DNA of 28,866 bases from Verrucomicrobiaceae bacterium (GTDB lineage: Bacteria; Verrucomicrobiota; Verrucomicrobiae; Verrucomicrobiales; Akkermansiaceae). Positions 16,127-25,421 of this stretch are shown here, one piece after another. The stretch covers positions 1 to 28,866 of the forward strand of contig CANBTO010000007.1 of the NCBI GenBank assembly GCA_947372405.1, read 5' to 3'. Position 1 is the stretch's first letter. Each line of letters begins with the position of its first letter. Both the position numbers and the translations under genes were made by a program. The notes under the pieces were generated by a model. It was given only the letters and a program-made list of their open reading frames with translations. It did no database searches and was not told the DNA's origin.

Positions 16127-16233
16127 GGCCATGCCGGTGGGGGAGTGAGGAGTTTCGCGGATCACGGAGGGAGGGCCTGCAGCCACGAGGTTGTCGCCGT
16201 GTTTGCCACCGCCGGGGCCGAGTTCGATCACCC
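16127..16233 (-). pseudogene. Fragment duplicating the 3' end of uvrA
   Basis: A gapless 107-bp alignment with 17885-17991 (the end of uvrA) shows 91 identical positions by hand count. On the minus strand it reads [20 protein letters not shown] then [13 protein letters not shown], against [20 protein letters not shown] and [13 protein letters not shown] in UvrA. It lacks an upstream reading frame, so it is not expressed as UvrA. It is in the same orientation as uvrA and, together with it, brackets the SUKH-WD40 gene. It occupies the divergent spacer between the DUF3127 gene and the SUKH gene. Confidence 0.9.
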
Positions 16234-16405
16234 GACAACGAACAGCGGTTGGAAATCCACGGATTGCAAAACGACTGACGATGGCACATCCTGCGGCCAT
16301 GAGTCGGCAGGTGAATCGGATGTGAAAAGATCCAAGGAGCTCCGAAAGAATGGAATACATTCAAATCGAGGGACTGCCCCCACCGACTCTCTGACATTCG
16401 TCTTC

Positions 16406-17776
16406 ATGAGCGATCAAACAGCCCATTTCACAAAGCTGAACAACCCAGCTACGGAGGCTCAAGTTGCGGGCTTCGTTGCTGCGGTGGGTTTGAAGCCGCC
16501 CGCCGATTATCTGGTGTTCATGCGGAGCCACAACGGTGCCTATGGCGAAGGGGCCAATCCCGTATTCATGTATTCGTTCGACGAATGCCTCGATCGCACC
16601 CGGACGACGGAAGGCCTGTCACCAAAGATGGTCGTATTCGCTTCCGATGGGGGAAGCGTGCAGTATTTGTTCGATGGCCGTGGAAAATCCGTCCAGATCG
16701 TCGAACTTGGCATGAACGACGATGTCGCCGACGCGCGAAAGCTGGGAGACTCCTTGGAAAAGGCTCTGGCAAAGCTTCGGGCCACGCAACAAAAGGCGGA
16801 GGCCCAGCTTCTCAAGAAAAGCAAACTGCCGCCCATGACCGTTCTTCAACCGGGACAGCCCGGTGAAGTGACGCGCCTGTCTATTCATCCGGATCGGTTC
16901 GCAGTATCCCACGTCGCGTTTTCCGAAGATGGCTTGCATGTGGCCGTCTCCGGAAACTTCGGCATTCAAGTGTGGTCGGTGAACTACTGGCGCCGGGTCG
17001 CCTCGGTGCTGGATGCCGAAGGCGAGTTGTCCTCCATGGGCACGGTGCATCTGGACGCGCTCAATCATCAGGTCATCAGTGCGCACGGTGACCAGTTGCT
17101 CATCACTGACTACATGACCCGAAAGCGGATCGATTCCTTTCATCTGCCGCAGTCTTCCTATCGCACGGTTTTCTCCGAAGATGGCCGGCAACTCGCACAA
17201 CACTCCGACAGCGGCGTGCTCACCCTGACGGATTTGGTATCGCGCAACGAGGTCGGGCGTGAATCGATCAGAGCCGCCATTCGCCGATTGAATGATTCGT
17301 TGCTGTTAGGACAAACGCGTGACATGCCACCGCAGATGGTGGTCTGGGACACGAAAACGGGAAAGCGGGTGCATGAGTTTCTTCGTCCGCCTCAGACCGG
17401 CCAGATGCAGGATATCGATCAATGCTGTTCACTTCCCGGCGACCGGCTGTTTGCAGGTGGGCATGGTGGGGCCTGCCAGATCATTGACTTGGCATCGATG
17501 AAAACCACGCCGGTTCTCATTGAAGGCTTGCGCGACAAACCTGTTCGCCTCGTCGAGCGCGTTGGCGACGGTTCACGGATTCTTGTCGCTACCAACGATG
17601 CCGTGCATGCCGTTGACTCCGAAAACTGGAACATCATTGCGACCTTCGACGGATTCCGACCAGGATGCGCGCCCGATCGATTGTGGCCCTCGCCCGACGG
17701 GAGATGGTTGTTAACCAGCGGCTCCCGAAGTTTGTCTTATGCACAATTCGCGGTGAGGGTTTGGCGTTTGCCGTAG
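16406..17776 (+). CDS. SUKH (SMI1/KNR4-type) domain fused to a WD40-like beta-propeller
   Basis: 456 aa from ATG 16406; the upstream open frame to 15833 is antisense to DUF3127 and rejected. Residues about 1-110 match the SUKH fold (FVAAVGLKPPADYLVFMRSH, NGAYGEG, YSFDE, VVFASDGGSVQYLFD). A charged helix follows (KALAKLRATQQKAEAQLLKK), then from about 160 repeated four-strand blades such as VSHVAFSEDGLHVAVSGNFG then IQVWS, and MVVWDTKTGKRVHEF, ending in FAVRVWRLP. No signal peptide is present, so it is cytoplasmic. SUKH domains are common immunity proteins of polymorphic toxin systems but also occur in regulators; no toxin is adjacent. The gene stands alone between two copies of the uvrA 3' end, which suggests acquisition by insertion. 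Confidence 0.85.
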   Translation: MSDQTAHFTKLNNPATEAQVAGFVAAVGLKPPADYLVFMRSHNGAYGEGANPVFMYSFDECLDRTRTTEGLSPKMVVFASDGGSVQYLFDGRGKSVQIVELGMNDDVADARKLGDSLEKALAKLRATQQKAEAQLLKKSKLPPMTVLQPGQPGEVTRLSIHPDRFAVSHVAFSEDGLHVAVSGNFGIQVWSVNYWRRVASVLDAEGELSSMGTVHLDALNHQVISAHGDQLLITDYMTRKRIDSFHLPQSSYRTVFSEDGRQLAQHSDSGVLTLTDLVSRNEVGRESIRAAIRRLNDSLLLGQTRDMPPQMVVWDTKTGKRVHEFLRPPQTGQMQDIDQCCSLPGDRLFAGGHGGACQIIDLASMKTTPVLIEGLRDKPVRLVERVGDGSRILVATNDAVHAVDSENWNIIATFDGFRPGCAPDRLWPSPDGRWLLTSGSRSLSYAQFAVRVWRLP

Positions 17777-17860
17777 CAACATGCGGCGCACTTGACTCAG
17801 CCAATCGGCGTAAATGAGGCAGGTTCTTGGATCGCAACGTTTGCTGAGATCACCTTCCAT

Positions 17861-20761
17861 TCAGCCTCCACCGCCACCCTTCAAGGCCCGCCCGGTGGGA
17901 GAGTCCGGGGTTTCACGGATCACGGAGGGAGGGCCTTTGGCGACGAGGTTGCCGCCGTGTTTGCCGCCACCGGGCCCGAGTTCGATCACCCAGTCCGCGG
18001 CGGCGATCACGTCGAGGTGGTGCTCCACGACGAGCACGCTGTGGCCCGCATCCCGCAGGCGCATGAACGCACCTAACAGACGCTCGACATCGCCGAAGTG
18101 CAGGCCGGTGGTCGGTTCGTCGAAGAGATAGAGCGTGTGAGGGGCCTGTGGACGTGAGAGTTCGAGGGCGAGCTTGAGGCGCTGGGCCTCGCCGCCGGAC
18201 AGGGTGTTGGCGGCCTGGCCGAGTTTCAGATAACCGAGGCCGAGCTCATCGAGGATGGCGAGGATGTTGCGGAGTTTCGGGATCGGCCGGAAGAATGCCA
18301 GTGCTTCGCCCACCTGGAGGTTGAGCACGTCGGAAACCGACTTGCCCTTGTAGGTGACTTCCAGCGTCTCGCGGTTGAAGCGGCGTCCCCCGCAAGCGGG
18401 GCAGGTCACCCATGCGTCCGGCAGGAAATGCATTTCGATCTTGAGCCTGCCGTTTCCTTGGCAGCGCTCGCAACGACCGCCGGCGGCGTTGAAACTGAAA
18501 CGTGCGGAGCCGTAGCCGCGTTGTTTTGACAGGGGAAGTTTGGTGAAGAGCTCGCGGATGAGATCGAAGGCGCCGGTGAAGGTCGCCGGATTCGAGCGCG
18601 GGCTGCGACCGATCGGCGATTGGTCGGCGACGACGCATTTTTCGATGAGGTGCATGCCGTCGATGCGGTCGTGTTTTCCGGGGGCCTCGCCGGAGCCGTG
18701 GAAATGCCGGGCGAGCGCCCGCCGCAGGATGTTGTTGGCGAGGGTGGACTTGCCGCTGCCGCTGGGGCCGGAAAGACATACGAGCCGGCCTAACGGAATC
18801 TCGACATCGAGGTTCCTGAGGTTGTGCTCGCGTGCGCCGCGGATGACGAGGCAGGGCCGCGACGTGCCTGTTAGAGGAAGCTCGGGGGCATGATTGGTGG
18901 CGAACCTTCCGGAGGCCGGTCCACGCCGGTGGCGCAGCCACTCGCCGGTGGGCGAATCGATTTCTCCCGGCGGCCCGGCGGCGAGCACCCGTCCGCCGGC
19001 CGTGCCCGCGCCGGGGCCGATGTCGATCACGTGGTCCGCGGCACGGATGATCTCCTCGTCATGTTCGACGACGACCACGGTGTTGCCGAGATTACGCAAG
19101 CGCGTGAGAGCGCGGATCAGGCGGCCGGTGTCCACTGCATGGAGGCCGATGCTGGGTTCGTCGAGCACGTAGATGACGCCGGACAGGCCCGCGCCAAGCT
19201 GGGTGGCGAGGCGGATGCGTTGGGCCTCGCCGCCTGAGAGCGTGCCGCTCGCGCGATCCAGTGTGAGATAGTCGAGCCCCACTTCCTCAAGGAACGCCAG
19301 GCGCGTCCGGACGTCCTGAACGAGGCGGTTGCATACCTCCATGCGCGAAGGTTCCGTCTGGAATCCATCGAGCCAGCGCAGCGCATCCGAAACTCCGAGC
19401 GCGCAGAAATCCTGAATGCCGAGCCAACGACCTTCCGCGCCCTCGATGCGCACGGCAAGCCACTCGGGCTTGAGCCTTGCCCCACCGCACGCGTGGCACG
19501 GGCGGTGGGCCATCAAGCGCGAGAGCCGGCGGCGGGTGACTTCGATCTTCGCTTCCTGGAACCTGCGCATTGCCTCGTGGGCGAGTCCTTCGAAAGGTTT
19601 GACCTGCGGACTCCTGCCGCGCCCGATCTTCCAGCCGGTGTCCAGCGTGCCGCCGTGAAACAACAACTCTCTTGCAGGTTCCGGCAGTTCGTTGAATGAG
19701 GTTTCATCGCCCAGTGAGAACATGCGCAACAGCGACTGCGATTCGTTCTGGAACTGACCGGCACGCGAGGATTTTTCCGGCCACCAGCCGCGCAGGCCGC
19801 CTTTCAACAAGGGTGCCGCCGGATCTTCGATCAGCAGCGCGGGATCGCAGAACATTTCGGTGCCCAGACCTTCGCAGGAGGCGCAGGCGCCGAGGTGGGA
19901 GTTGAATGAAAAATGTTTGGGCGAGAGATCGCCGATGATGAAACCGGTGCGGGGATTGCGATAGGAGGTCTGGAACGTGAGGTCCCGCCATGCATCCGAG
20001 CCTGGGTCCTGCACCGCCGCGCGGGCCTCCGTGCCGCAAAGTCTCAGCGCGGTCTCCACCGAATCCGCCATGCGCGAACTGATGCCCGGGCGGATCACGA
20101 AGCGGTCCACCACGATCTCTACCACCGGCTGCGCCTCCGGCCATGCTTGCGCGGCCTCCTCGATCTCCAGCACCTCGCCATCCAGCCGGATGCGGATGTA
20201 TCCCTGGCGGCGGAGATCATCTAACAACCGCGCAGGTTCCCGCGCCTCCTCCGCAGGCACGGTGGCTAACAGAACGACCTTGGTTCCTTCGGCCATCGCG
20301 GCGAGGGCGTTGACGATGTCAGTGGCTCCCATGCGCTGGAGGCGCTCGCCGGTTTCGGGGTCGTGAGGCACGCCGGCCGCGGCCCACAGCACGCGCAGGT
20401 AGTCGTGGATTTCGGTGGCGGTGGCCACCGTCGAGCGCGGGTTGAGGCCGCCGCCGCGTTGTTCGATGGCGATGGCCGGGCTGAGGCCTTCGATGGAATC
20501 GACGTCCGGTTTTTCCAACTGGTCGAGAAACTGCCGCGCATAGACCGAGAGGGATTCGACATAGCGCCGCTGGCCTTCGGCATAGAGCGTGTGGAATGCG
20601 AGCGACGATTTGCCGGAGCCGCTGGGCCCGGTGATGACGACAAGTTTGCCGCGCGGAATATCGACGTCGATGTTCCTGAGGTTGTGCTGTCGCGCGCCGC
20701 GGATCCGGATCATGTCCACGGGGGAAGAGAAACCCGCCGCCGGGGAAGTTCCAAGCGCCAT
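17861..20761 (-). CDS. uvrA: Excinuclease ABC subunit A
   Basis: 966 aa from ATG 20761, or 950 from ATG 20713 where family homology begins ([14 protein letters not shown]); the open frame beyond 20761 is antisense to nothing but overlaps the M42 gene and is rejected. UvrA is the DNA-damage sensor of nucleotide excision repair and loads UvrB. It has two ABC ATPase modules: Walker [10 protein letters not shown] (residues 45-53) and GPSGSGKST (near 664), with signatures [12 protein letters not shown] (near 512) and [12 protein letters not shown] (near 850). [16 protein letters not shown] marks the UvrB-binding region. The C-terminal zinc module is intact (CERCQGNG ... CPACGG), but the cysteine pair expected before [17 protein letters not shown] is missing. 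It ends in a Gly-rich tail. It lies 10 bp after the M42 gene. Confidence 0.96.
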   Translation of the reverse strand: MALGTSPAAGFSSPVDMIRIRGARQHNLRNIDVDIPRGKLVVITGPSGSGKSSLAFHTLYAEGQRRYVESLSVYARQFLDQLEKPDVDSIEGLSPAIAIEQRGGGLNPRSTVATATEIHDYLRVLWAAAGVPHDPETGERLQRMGATDIVNALAAMAEGTKVVLLATVPAEEAREPARLLDDLRRQGYIRIRLDGEVLEIEEAAQAWPEAQPVVEIVVDRFVIRPGISSRMADSVETALRLCGTEARAAVQDPGSDAWRDLTFQTSYRNPRTGFIIGDLSPKHFSFNSHLGACASCEGLGTEMFCDPALLIEDPAAPLLKGGLRGWWPEKSSRAGQFQNESQSLLRMFSLGDETSFNELPEPARELLFHGGTLDTGWKIGRGRSPQVKPFEGLAHEAMRRFQEAKIEVTRRRLSRLMAHRPCHACGGARLKPEWLAVRIEGAEGRWLGIQDFCALGVSDALRWLDGFQTEPSRMEVCNRLVQDVRTRLAFLEEVGLDYLTLDRASGTLSGGEAQRIRLATQLGAGLSGVIYVLDEPSIGLHAVDTGRLIRALTRLRNLGNTVVVVEHDEEIIRAADHVIDIGPGAGTAGGRVLAAGPPGEIDSPTGEWLRHRRGPASGRFATNHAPELPLTGTSRPCLVIRGAREHNLRNLDVEIPLGRLVCLSGPSGSGKSTLANNILRRALARHFHGSGEAPGKHDRIDGMHLIEKCVVADQSPIGRSPRSNPATFTGAFDLIRELFTKLPLSKQRGYGSARFSFNAAGGRCERCQGNGRLKIEMHFLPDAWVTCPACGGRRFNRETLEVTYKGKSVSDVLNLQVGEALAFFRPIPKLRNILAILDELGLGYLKLGQAANTLSGGEAQRLKLALELSRPQAPHTLYLFDEPTTGLHFGDVERLLGAFMRLRDAGHSVLVVEHHLDVIAAADWVIELGPGGGKHGGNLVAKGPPSVIRETPDSPTGRALKGGGGG

Positions 20762-20771
20762 CCTCAAGCGA

Positions 20772-21878
20772 TCAGCCGAGCGTCTGGTGGAACTCCTCCT
20801 TGTCCTTGAGGGAAAGGACGAAGGCTGCGAGCAGGTCGATGGTGTGCTGGATGTCGTCGAGGTGCGCGGTTTCCACCACGGAGTGCATGCAGCGCAAGGG
20901 CAGCGAGACGAGGGCGCTCGGCACGCCCTGGCGGGAGTGGAAGATCTTGTCCGTATCGGTGCCGGTGAACCGGCTGCTGGCTTCGTGTTGCACCGGGATC
21001 TTGAGGCCGGCCGCCACCTCGACGAGGCGGTTGACGACAAGCGGATGGTTGGCGGTGCCGTGGGTGAGGGTGGGGCCGCCGCCGAGTTTCACCGCGCCGT
21101 GTTTTGCGGAATCAAGGCCCGGGGTGTCGGTGGCGTGGGTCACGTCGAGGCAGACGCAGACGTCGGGTTGCAGGCGGTAGGTGGCCATGACCGCGCCGTG
21201 GCCGCCGATTTCCTCCTGGATCGCGTTGAGGCAGACGAGGGTGAAGGCCGGTTTCTTTTTGCCGGCGGCGATGCGCTTCATCACCTGTGCGATGATGTAA
21301 CCGCCGATGCGGTTGTCGAGGGCGCGGCCGACGAGGCGCTTGTTTGCGAGCTCCAGCGGGCCGTCCTGATAGACGGCAGGGTGGCCCACGCGGATGCCGA
21401 GTTTTGCCACCTCGGCCGGCGTGGAGGCGCCAACATCCACCCACAGGTCGTGCACGGCCGGGGCTTTTTCCGCACCGTGATCATCGCGGCGGAGGTGGAT
21501 CGCGGTGTTGCCGATGATGCCGGAAACCGGACCTTTCGAGCCGAGGATCGTGAGCCTGCGGCCGCGGGCGGTCGCCGCATCCGAGCCGCCGACACGGTCG
21601 AGGCGGAGGAATCCCCGCTCGTCGATGTGTTTGATCATGTAACCGATCTCGTCGGCGTGAGCTTCCAGCATGATGATCTTGTCGGACTTGCCCGGGAGCG
21701 TGGCCCAGGTGGAACCGTAGGAGTCGCATTCAACGGAAGCCGCATGACCCCTCATCCAGTCTGCCCACACTTTTTGTCCCGGCATTTCAAATCCGGTAGG
21801 ACTCGGGGTTTCAAGCAGGCGGTAAAGGAAATCTCGATCTTCTTTTTTCACGGGGCAAGTCAAACATGCCGCCCGCAT
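20772..21878 (-). CDS. M42-family metal-dependent aminopeptidase
   Basis: 368 aa; the ATG at 21878 is used, though a GTG at 21851 ([10 protein letters not shown]) would fit the family start better. The two-metal site is fully recognisable: His74 and Asp76 ([10 protein letters not shown]), Asp188 ([10 protein letters not shown]), Glu222-Glu223 (QEEIGGHG), Asp245 (LDVTHATD) and His332 (CMHSVVE). M42 enzymes (TET or FrvX type) form large cytoplasmic shells that trim peptides from the N-terminus; some are glucanases. The gene is followed 10 bp later by uvrA on the same strand, so the two may share a transcript, although a functional link is not obvious. Confidence 0.95.
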   Translation of the reverse strand: MRAACLTCPVKKEDRDFLYRLLETPSPTGFEMPGQKVWADWMRGHAASVECDSYGSTWATLPGKSDKIIMLEAHADEIGYMIKHIDERGFLRLDRVGGSDAATARGRRLTILGSKGPVSGIIGNTAIHLRRDDHGAEKAPAVHDLWVDVGASTPAEVAKLGIRVGHPAVYQDGPLELANKRLVGRALDNRIGGYIIAQVMKRIAAGKKKPAFTLVCLNAIQEEIGGHGAVMATYRLQPDVCVCLDVTHATDTPGLDSAKHGAVKLGGGPTLTHGTANHPLVVNRLVEVAAGLKIPVQHEASSRFTGTDTDKIFHSRQGVPSALVSLPLRCMHSVVETAHLDDIQHTIDLLAAFVLSLKDKEEFHQTLG

Positions 21879-21928
21879 CTGACAAGCTCATTGGATGGAA
21901 GAGACATCCATTTCGGCCCTGAAACGAA

Positions 21929-21952
21929 ACATCCCCGCGATAGCAGGGATGT
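21929..21952 (-). terminator. Intrinsic-type terminator of the proline-tailed secreted protein gene
   Basis: Perfect 7-bp arms ACATCCC and GGGATGT around a 10-nt loop, starting 35 bp after the stop of the minus-strand gene that ends at 21988. Read on the minus strand it is followed by TTTCGTTTC. It also separates that gene from the M42 gene downstream. Confidence 0.65.
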
Positions 21953-21987
21953 CTGAGATTCGTTTTGATATGCCGTCCGGAGCCTTC

Positions 21988-22920
21988 TCAATAGTGATAA
22001 CTCACTCGCCCGCAGGGGTTGACCTCTGTGACTGGCGGCGGGAAATAGGGAGGGGGTGGAACGGGTTCGATGTAGGGCCGGTCGAGTGGGTTTGCCACTG
22101 GAGGAGCTTCGATGGATGCAACTTTGGCATCCTTGCCGCTTTTTGCGCTCTTTGAGCTGTAGCCGACCACTCCGGCGTTGGGGTCCAGTTTGGCGAGCAG
22201 TGCCTGCACGGCGGTGATGGATTCCGGCATCGCGGCGATTGCGCATTGGGAAATGATCCGCATGGACTCCGGTGAAGCGTGGATGGCGGTTTCAACAATC
22301 GAGACGACCTGGTTGACATCCGCCACGCTTGCCTTGATCGCGGTCTTCACGATTTCACACGAGCAGGATGGATTCGCGCCGACTTCCAACTCCACAATTT
22401 CCAGCACTTTGGAAGGATCAAGTTTAACGCGTTGATCGATGGAGAGAGCGATTGCGGAACAATCGGTGGATTTCTCGCGTTTGCCGGACTCACGGTAGGC
22501 CGCGGAGATCATGGCAAGGCCGGACTGCAGGTTGTCGGTGGTGACTTGATAGGGCTTGCTGTCCGCGCTAACCATCATCTTGCGGTAAGGCGACGGATTG
22601 CGCAGAACGTTCAGGTCCACAACCGAATCGACTTTCCGAGCAGAGCCGGGTTTTTCGTTCAGGGTGAGGGCATCCTGGGAAGTGATGACTTTCTGATCGT
22701 CGGAAAATTCCCCTGGGGTCTTTTCCAGAGCAGGCACCTCATAAGTTCCCGGCAGAGCCGAAACTTCCGCGAAGCGCGCACTGCTACCGCTGGTTCCGTC
22801 AACCTTGAGAGGAGCTTCCAAACGGGTCTGGCTGGTGCTTGCGAGATTCTGGGCTGAAAGAGGAGCGATCAGGCCGAGGACCATCGGGGCAAGCATGTGG
22901 GGAAACACATGTGTTTTCAT
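21988..22920 (-). CDS. Secreted protein with Pro-rich tail, unknown function
   Basis: 310 aa with an N-terminal signal peptide (MKTHVFPHMLAPMVLGLIA, cleavage near SAQ). The middle (residues about 130-240) is helical, with a conserved-looking segment LEIVELEVGANPSCSCEIVK and a run of regular helices (VNQVVSIVETAIHASPESMR, ESITAVQALLAKLDPNAG). Two closely spaced cysteines (CSC) suggest an exported, possibly disulfide- or metal-linked protein. The C-terminus is Pro-rich (EPVPPPPYFPPPVTEVNPCG). I recognise no family; the layout recalls small periplasmic proteins common in Verrucomicrobiota. It starts a single-gene unit ended by the hairpin at 21929 and is divergent from the gene at 23239. Confidence 0.8.
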   Translation of the reverse strand: MKTHVFPHMLAPMVLGLIAPLSAQNLASTSQTRLEAPLKVDGTSGSSARFAEVSALPGTYEVPALEKTPGEFSDDQKVITSQDALTLNEKPGSARKVDSVVDLNVLRNPSPYRKMMVSADSKPYQVTTDNLQSGLAMISAAYRESGKREKSTDCSAIALSIDQRVKLDPSKVLEIVELEVGANPSCSCEIVKTAIKASVADVNQVVSIVETAIHASPESMRIISQCAIAAMPESITAVQALLAKLDPNAGVVGYSSKSAKSGKDAKVASIEAPPVANPLDRPYIEPVPPPPYFPPPVTEVNPCGRVSYHY

Positions 22921-23238
22921 TAGGGGGAGTGGGTGGTGAACGACGAAAGACTAGCCCTTTTAGCGGGGCCTTGGCAAATATTGAACTTTACGTGATCGCG
23001 TAGGTGGCTTGTGGCGGATTTTTGCTCCTTGTTATCAATAGGTTGTGGAATTTGTTGAATCCATGTCCTCGGATTTTCAGGCGATTTGAAAGGTCTGGTA
23101 TCATGAATCTTTCTGCGGGAACATGAGTGGAATTCGATGCCGCTGTGGTTCTGGATTCGGTATGGCGCTTTGGTTTTCAAAAGTTTTGAATTTGCGGCCG
23201 GGTCCTGCTCCCGTGCGGGAAACCAGAAGGGGACGCCG
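22921..23238. other. Divergent promoter region, no gene seen
   Basis: 318 bp between two divergent genes. No ORF here has support: the plus-strand frame from 23137 and the minus-strand frame from 23180 have no family-like sequence. It is locally AT-richer (around 23030-23110) than the flanking genes, as expected of promoters. I see no convincing consensus boxes. Confidence 0.5.
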
Positions 23239-23715
23239 ATGATTCCGACACCGAGACAACTATTCGCCCAATACGAGCGCGGTGAGATCGAACGCGAGGA
23301 ACTGCAGGCGTTGATGGCGGTGCACGCGCGCGAGTTGATCTCCGAAATGGAGGAGGACTATCAGAATCCTGTGGCGGCCTGGATCGAAGGGCTGCTGGCA
23401 CGGCGGGCAGCGGGGAAACTCATCCGGCGCCATGGCAGCCGCCTGCTGCGGGAAGTGTTGGTGGCTCTCTCGGAAGTGCCGGATTTCCAACCGGCCCGCC
23501 ATCTTTGGAACGCCGATCACCCGGACGTGCCGCTGCATTGTTTCCTGAGGATGAGGCGTGTTCCGGTTTTCAGGATTCTGAGCATGGACCAGGGGGCCGA
23601 TGGCATCCGGCTTCTCGTCGAACACGGCGAGGCGGGCCGGGGGCAGGGGATTCGCCTGACCTTTGTCCTGAGGCGGGGTGATGACTGGCGTTTGCACGCC
23701 ACACCTCTCTGTTAG
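23239..23715 (+). CDS. Small cytoplasmic protein, unknown function
   Basis: 158 aa from ATG 23239, chosen because AAGGGG lies 8 nt upstream, the clearest ribosome binding site on this strand; the frame is open to 23137 but that extension has odd composition. The N-terminal half is strongly helical and charged (PRQLFAQYERGEIEREELQA, HARELISEMEEDYQNPVAAW, then LRRLLR-like basic helices). The C-terminal half is beta-rich (VPVFRILSMDQGADGIRLLV, RGQGIRLTFVLRRGDDWRLH). No family recognised. Its TAG stop is embedded in a CTGTTAG motif, and it converges on the potassium-channel gene with only 6 bp between stops. Confidence 0.75.
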   Translation: MIPTPRQLFAQYERGEIEREELQALMAVHARELISEMEEDYQNPVAAWIEGLLARRAAGKLIRRHGSRLLREVLVALSEVPDFQPARHLWNADHPDVPLHCFLRMRRVPVFRILSMDQGADGIRLLVEHGEAGRGQGIRLTFVLRRGDDWRLHATPLC

Positions 23716-23721
23716 GCCGGT

Positions 23722-24603
23722 TCAGGCGGTCTGTTCCGCTTCGATGTCATGGATGCGGGCGTAGTCCACTTCCATGCGTCCGTCCTCCAGCTCGTGGTAG
23801 AGTTCCACGAAGCGTTTCCCAATCCGGACGTCACGCCAGGTATAGTCGTTGTGGCTTTGCACGGGGGCCTGGATCACCGTGTCCGTGCAGACGACGGATG
23901 CCATGAATCTCGTCAGTCCATCCTTCAGCTGTTCCTCGGTCACGCCGTAAAGCGGGCTGCTCTCGTCGATGTGGTGGCGGATGGTCACCGCCATCGGAAA
24001 AGTAATCAGGTGGTCGAACTCCAGCTTCAGGTTGTGGAAGCGCCGCAGGTCGTCGTCCTCCGGAATCCGCTCCCTGCGCAGCATCATCAGGCGGAATCTC
24101 GCTTCGACCATCGGTTGGCGGTGCAGGTTCGCCACGCGGAACTGAAGCGTGGGCCTGCCGTTGAAGCTGCAGATCACCATCGACCTGCTGAAGAGCAGTT
24201 GGCCCATCGGTCTTGAAAAGCGCACAAAGATCAATCCCGTCACCACCGCAGTTAGAAACATGCCGGCGACGATCTCCACCGTGGTCAGGACGTGGCCATA
24301 GATCGTTTCCGGATACAGGTGGCCATAGCCCACGGTGGAAAGCGTCTGCACGCTGAAAAAGAACGCGCTCGAAAACGAGCCGCGTGGCATGCCCGCGATA
24401 CAGTCACCGCCTGCCAGATAGAGCAGCGCGAAGAGCACGTTGAGCAGGAGGTAGAACGTCAGCGCGGTCGTCGCGAAGCGCGGCCAGCTCATCGCCAGCA
24501 CAGTGCGGTAGAAATCCCGCGCCTCCCAGGGGCCCGCGTTGCTGCGCAGGAACTCGACCTGGCCGGAGCGGATGGCGACGTGGGATTCCGGTTTTCGTTT
24601 CAT
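23722..24603 (-). CDS. Inward-rectifier type (KirBac-like) potassium channel
   Basis: 293 aa from ATG 24603; the longer frame to 24750 overlaps the divergent gene and has no family homology. The pore module is complete: TM1 at about 44-65 (TTALTFYLLLNVLFALLYLA), pore helix and selectivity filter TVGYGH (residues 90-95), TM2 at about 104-126 (IVAGMFLTAVVTGLIFVRFS). The cytoplasmic Ig-like domain follows, with the Kir pattern RPTLQFRVANLHRQPMVEAR then LEFDHLITFPMAVTIRHHID. Bacterial Kir channels pass K+ and are gated by the cytoplasmic domain and lipids. Length matches KirBac proteins (about 300 aa). It is divergent from the gene at 24742 across 138 bp. Confidence 0.95.
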   Translation of the reverse strand: MKRKPESHVAIRSGQVEFLRSNAGPWEARDFYRTVLAMSWPRFATTALTFYLLLNVLFALLYLAGGDCIAGMPRGSFSSAFFFSVQTLSTVGYGHLYPETIYGHVLTTVEIVAGMFLTAVVTGLIFVRFSRPMGQLLFSRSMVICSFNGRPTLQFRVANLHRQPMVEARFRLMMLRRERIPEDDDLRRFHNLKLEFDHLITFPMAVTIRHHIDESSPLYGVTEEQLKDGLTRFMASVVCTDTVIQAPVQSHNDYTWRDVRIGKRFVELYHELEDGRMEVDYARIHDIEAEQTA

Positions 24604-24741
24604 GGATGGATCGTGCTTCCAGCATGCAGCAAGCCGCCACCAAACCAAGCCCGGACTTCGAGGCGGATCGCGAAGCATGCCTGGATCTGTCCTGCGATTC
24701 CCTGTTGCCGTGATGGCACGTGGTTTGCTATCAATGGTCCC

Positions 24742-25401
24742 ATGATGCATCGATTTGCCTCAGCCCGCGCCGGGATCACTCCGGCGGACATCACTTTCAT
24801 CGAATCGCTGTTGGCTGCGGGAGGACAGTCCGCAGCCATGGCGAGCCTCTGGGCGGATCCGGCAGCCGTCACCGCGATTCTTGATCTCAAGGAAATTCTT
24901 CGCTCACTGCTGGAAAGTCCGGTGACACTGCCGGTTTCCTCATCCCTGTATTTCTATGTGTTGGTCCGTCATGCCTTCTTGGATGGCGGCATCGACCACC
25001 CGGAGCTCGCCGACTATGTGGCCGGCGTGTTGGTGGAGAAACTTGGAAGCCGCCCGGATCCGCGGCCCGGCGCGATGCCCGGATGGATGACGCATGCCGT
25101 GGACTTCCTCTCCGTCATCCAGTCGTCCCACGGCATCCTTCGCTTTCACCTTGAAGTCGCGGCTGGCGACCAGTTTCTTGTTCTAACAGGACTATATCCC
25201 GAATTCCTCGACCACAGGGCCCTGCGGCGCGGTGCTCCAGGTATGGTTTTTTATGAAACCTTCGGACGGCAGGCGTACCACAGTGCTGCGGGACGTCCGG
25301 GCATCAATGCCTCCTCACGCGAGCTGTTAGGCCTGCTATCGGAAACCTTCACGCTTGTCAGGCGCTCGTTGAACCGCATGAGCGACCGCTGCCTTTTCTA
25401 G
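24742..25401 (+). CDS. Protein of unknown function (219 aa)
   Basis: Two adjacent ATGs (24742 and 24745) begin the frame; the open frame upstream to 24292 is antisense to the channel gene and rejected. No signal peptide or transmembrane segment is visible. It reads as a mixed alpha/beta soluble protein: FIESLLAAGGQSAAMASLWA, VTAILDLKEILRSLLES, LYFYVLVRHAFLDGGIDHPE, then GDQFLVLTGLYPEFLDHRAL and a C-terminal helix LLGLLSETFTLVRRSLNRMS. I recognise no family. It has two CTGTTAG motifs (25183, 25324). Divergent transcription with the channel gene is the only contextual hint. It converges on the GYF protein gene with 20 bp between them. Confidence 0.8.
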   Translation: MMHRFASARAGITPADITFIESLLAAGGQSAAMASLWADPAAVTAILDLKEILRSLLESPVTLPVSSSLYFYVLVRHAFLDGGIDHPELADYVAGVLVEKLGSRPDPRPGAMPGWMTHAVDFLSVIQSSHGILRFHLEVAAGDQFLVLTGLYPEFLDHRALRRGAPGMVFYETFGRQAYHSAAGRPGINASSRELLGLLSETFTLVRRSLNRMSDRCLF

Positions 25402-25421
25402 CAACGACCGGGGATTCGGCA

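Noticed and set aside
15833..16405. 191-residue N-terminal extension of the SUKH-WD40 protein
   Set aside because: It runs antisense through DUF3127 and the uvrA remnant; SUKH homology starts just after ATG 16406.
20762..21040. N-terminal extension of UvrA by 93 residues
   Set aside because: The stretch overlaps the M42 gene in another frame, is Ser/Thr/Arg/Pro-rich and has no family homology.
20589..21956. 455-codon plus-strand ORF
   Set aside because: Antisense to the start of uvrA and to the M42 peptidase, both with complete family motifs.
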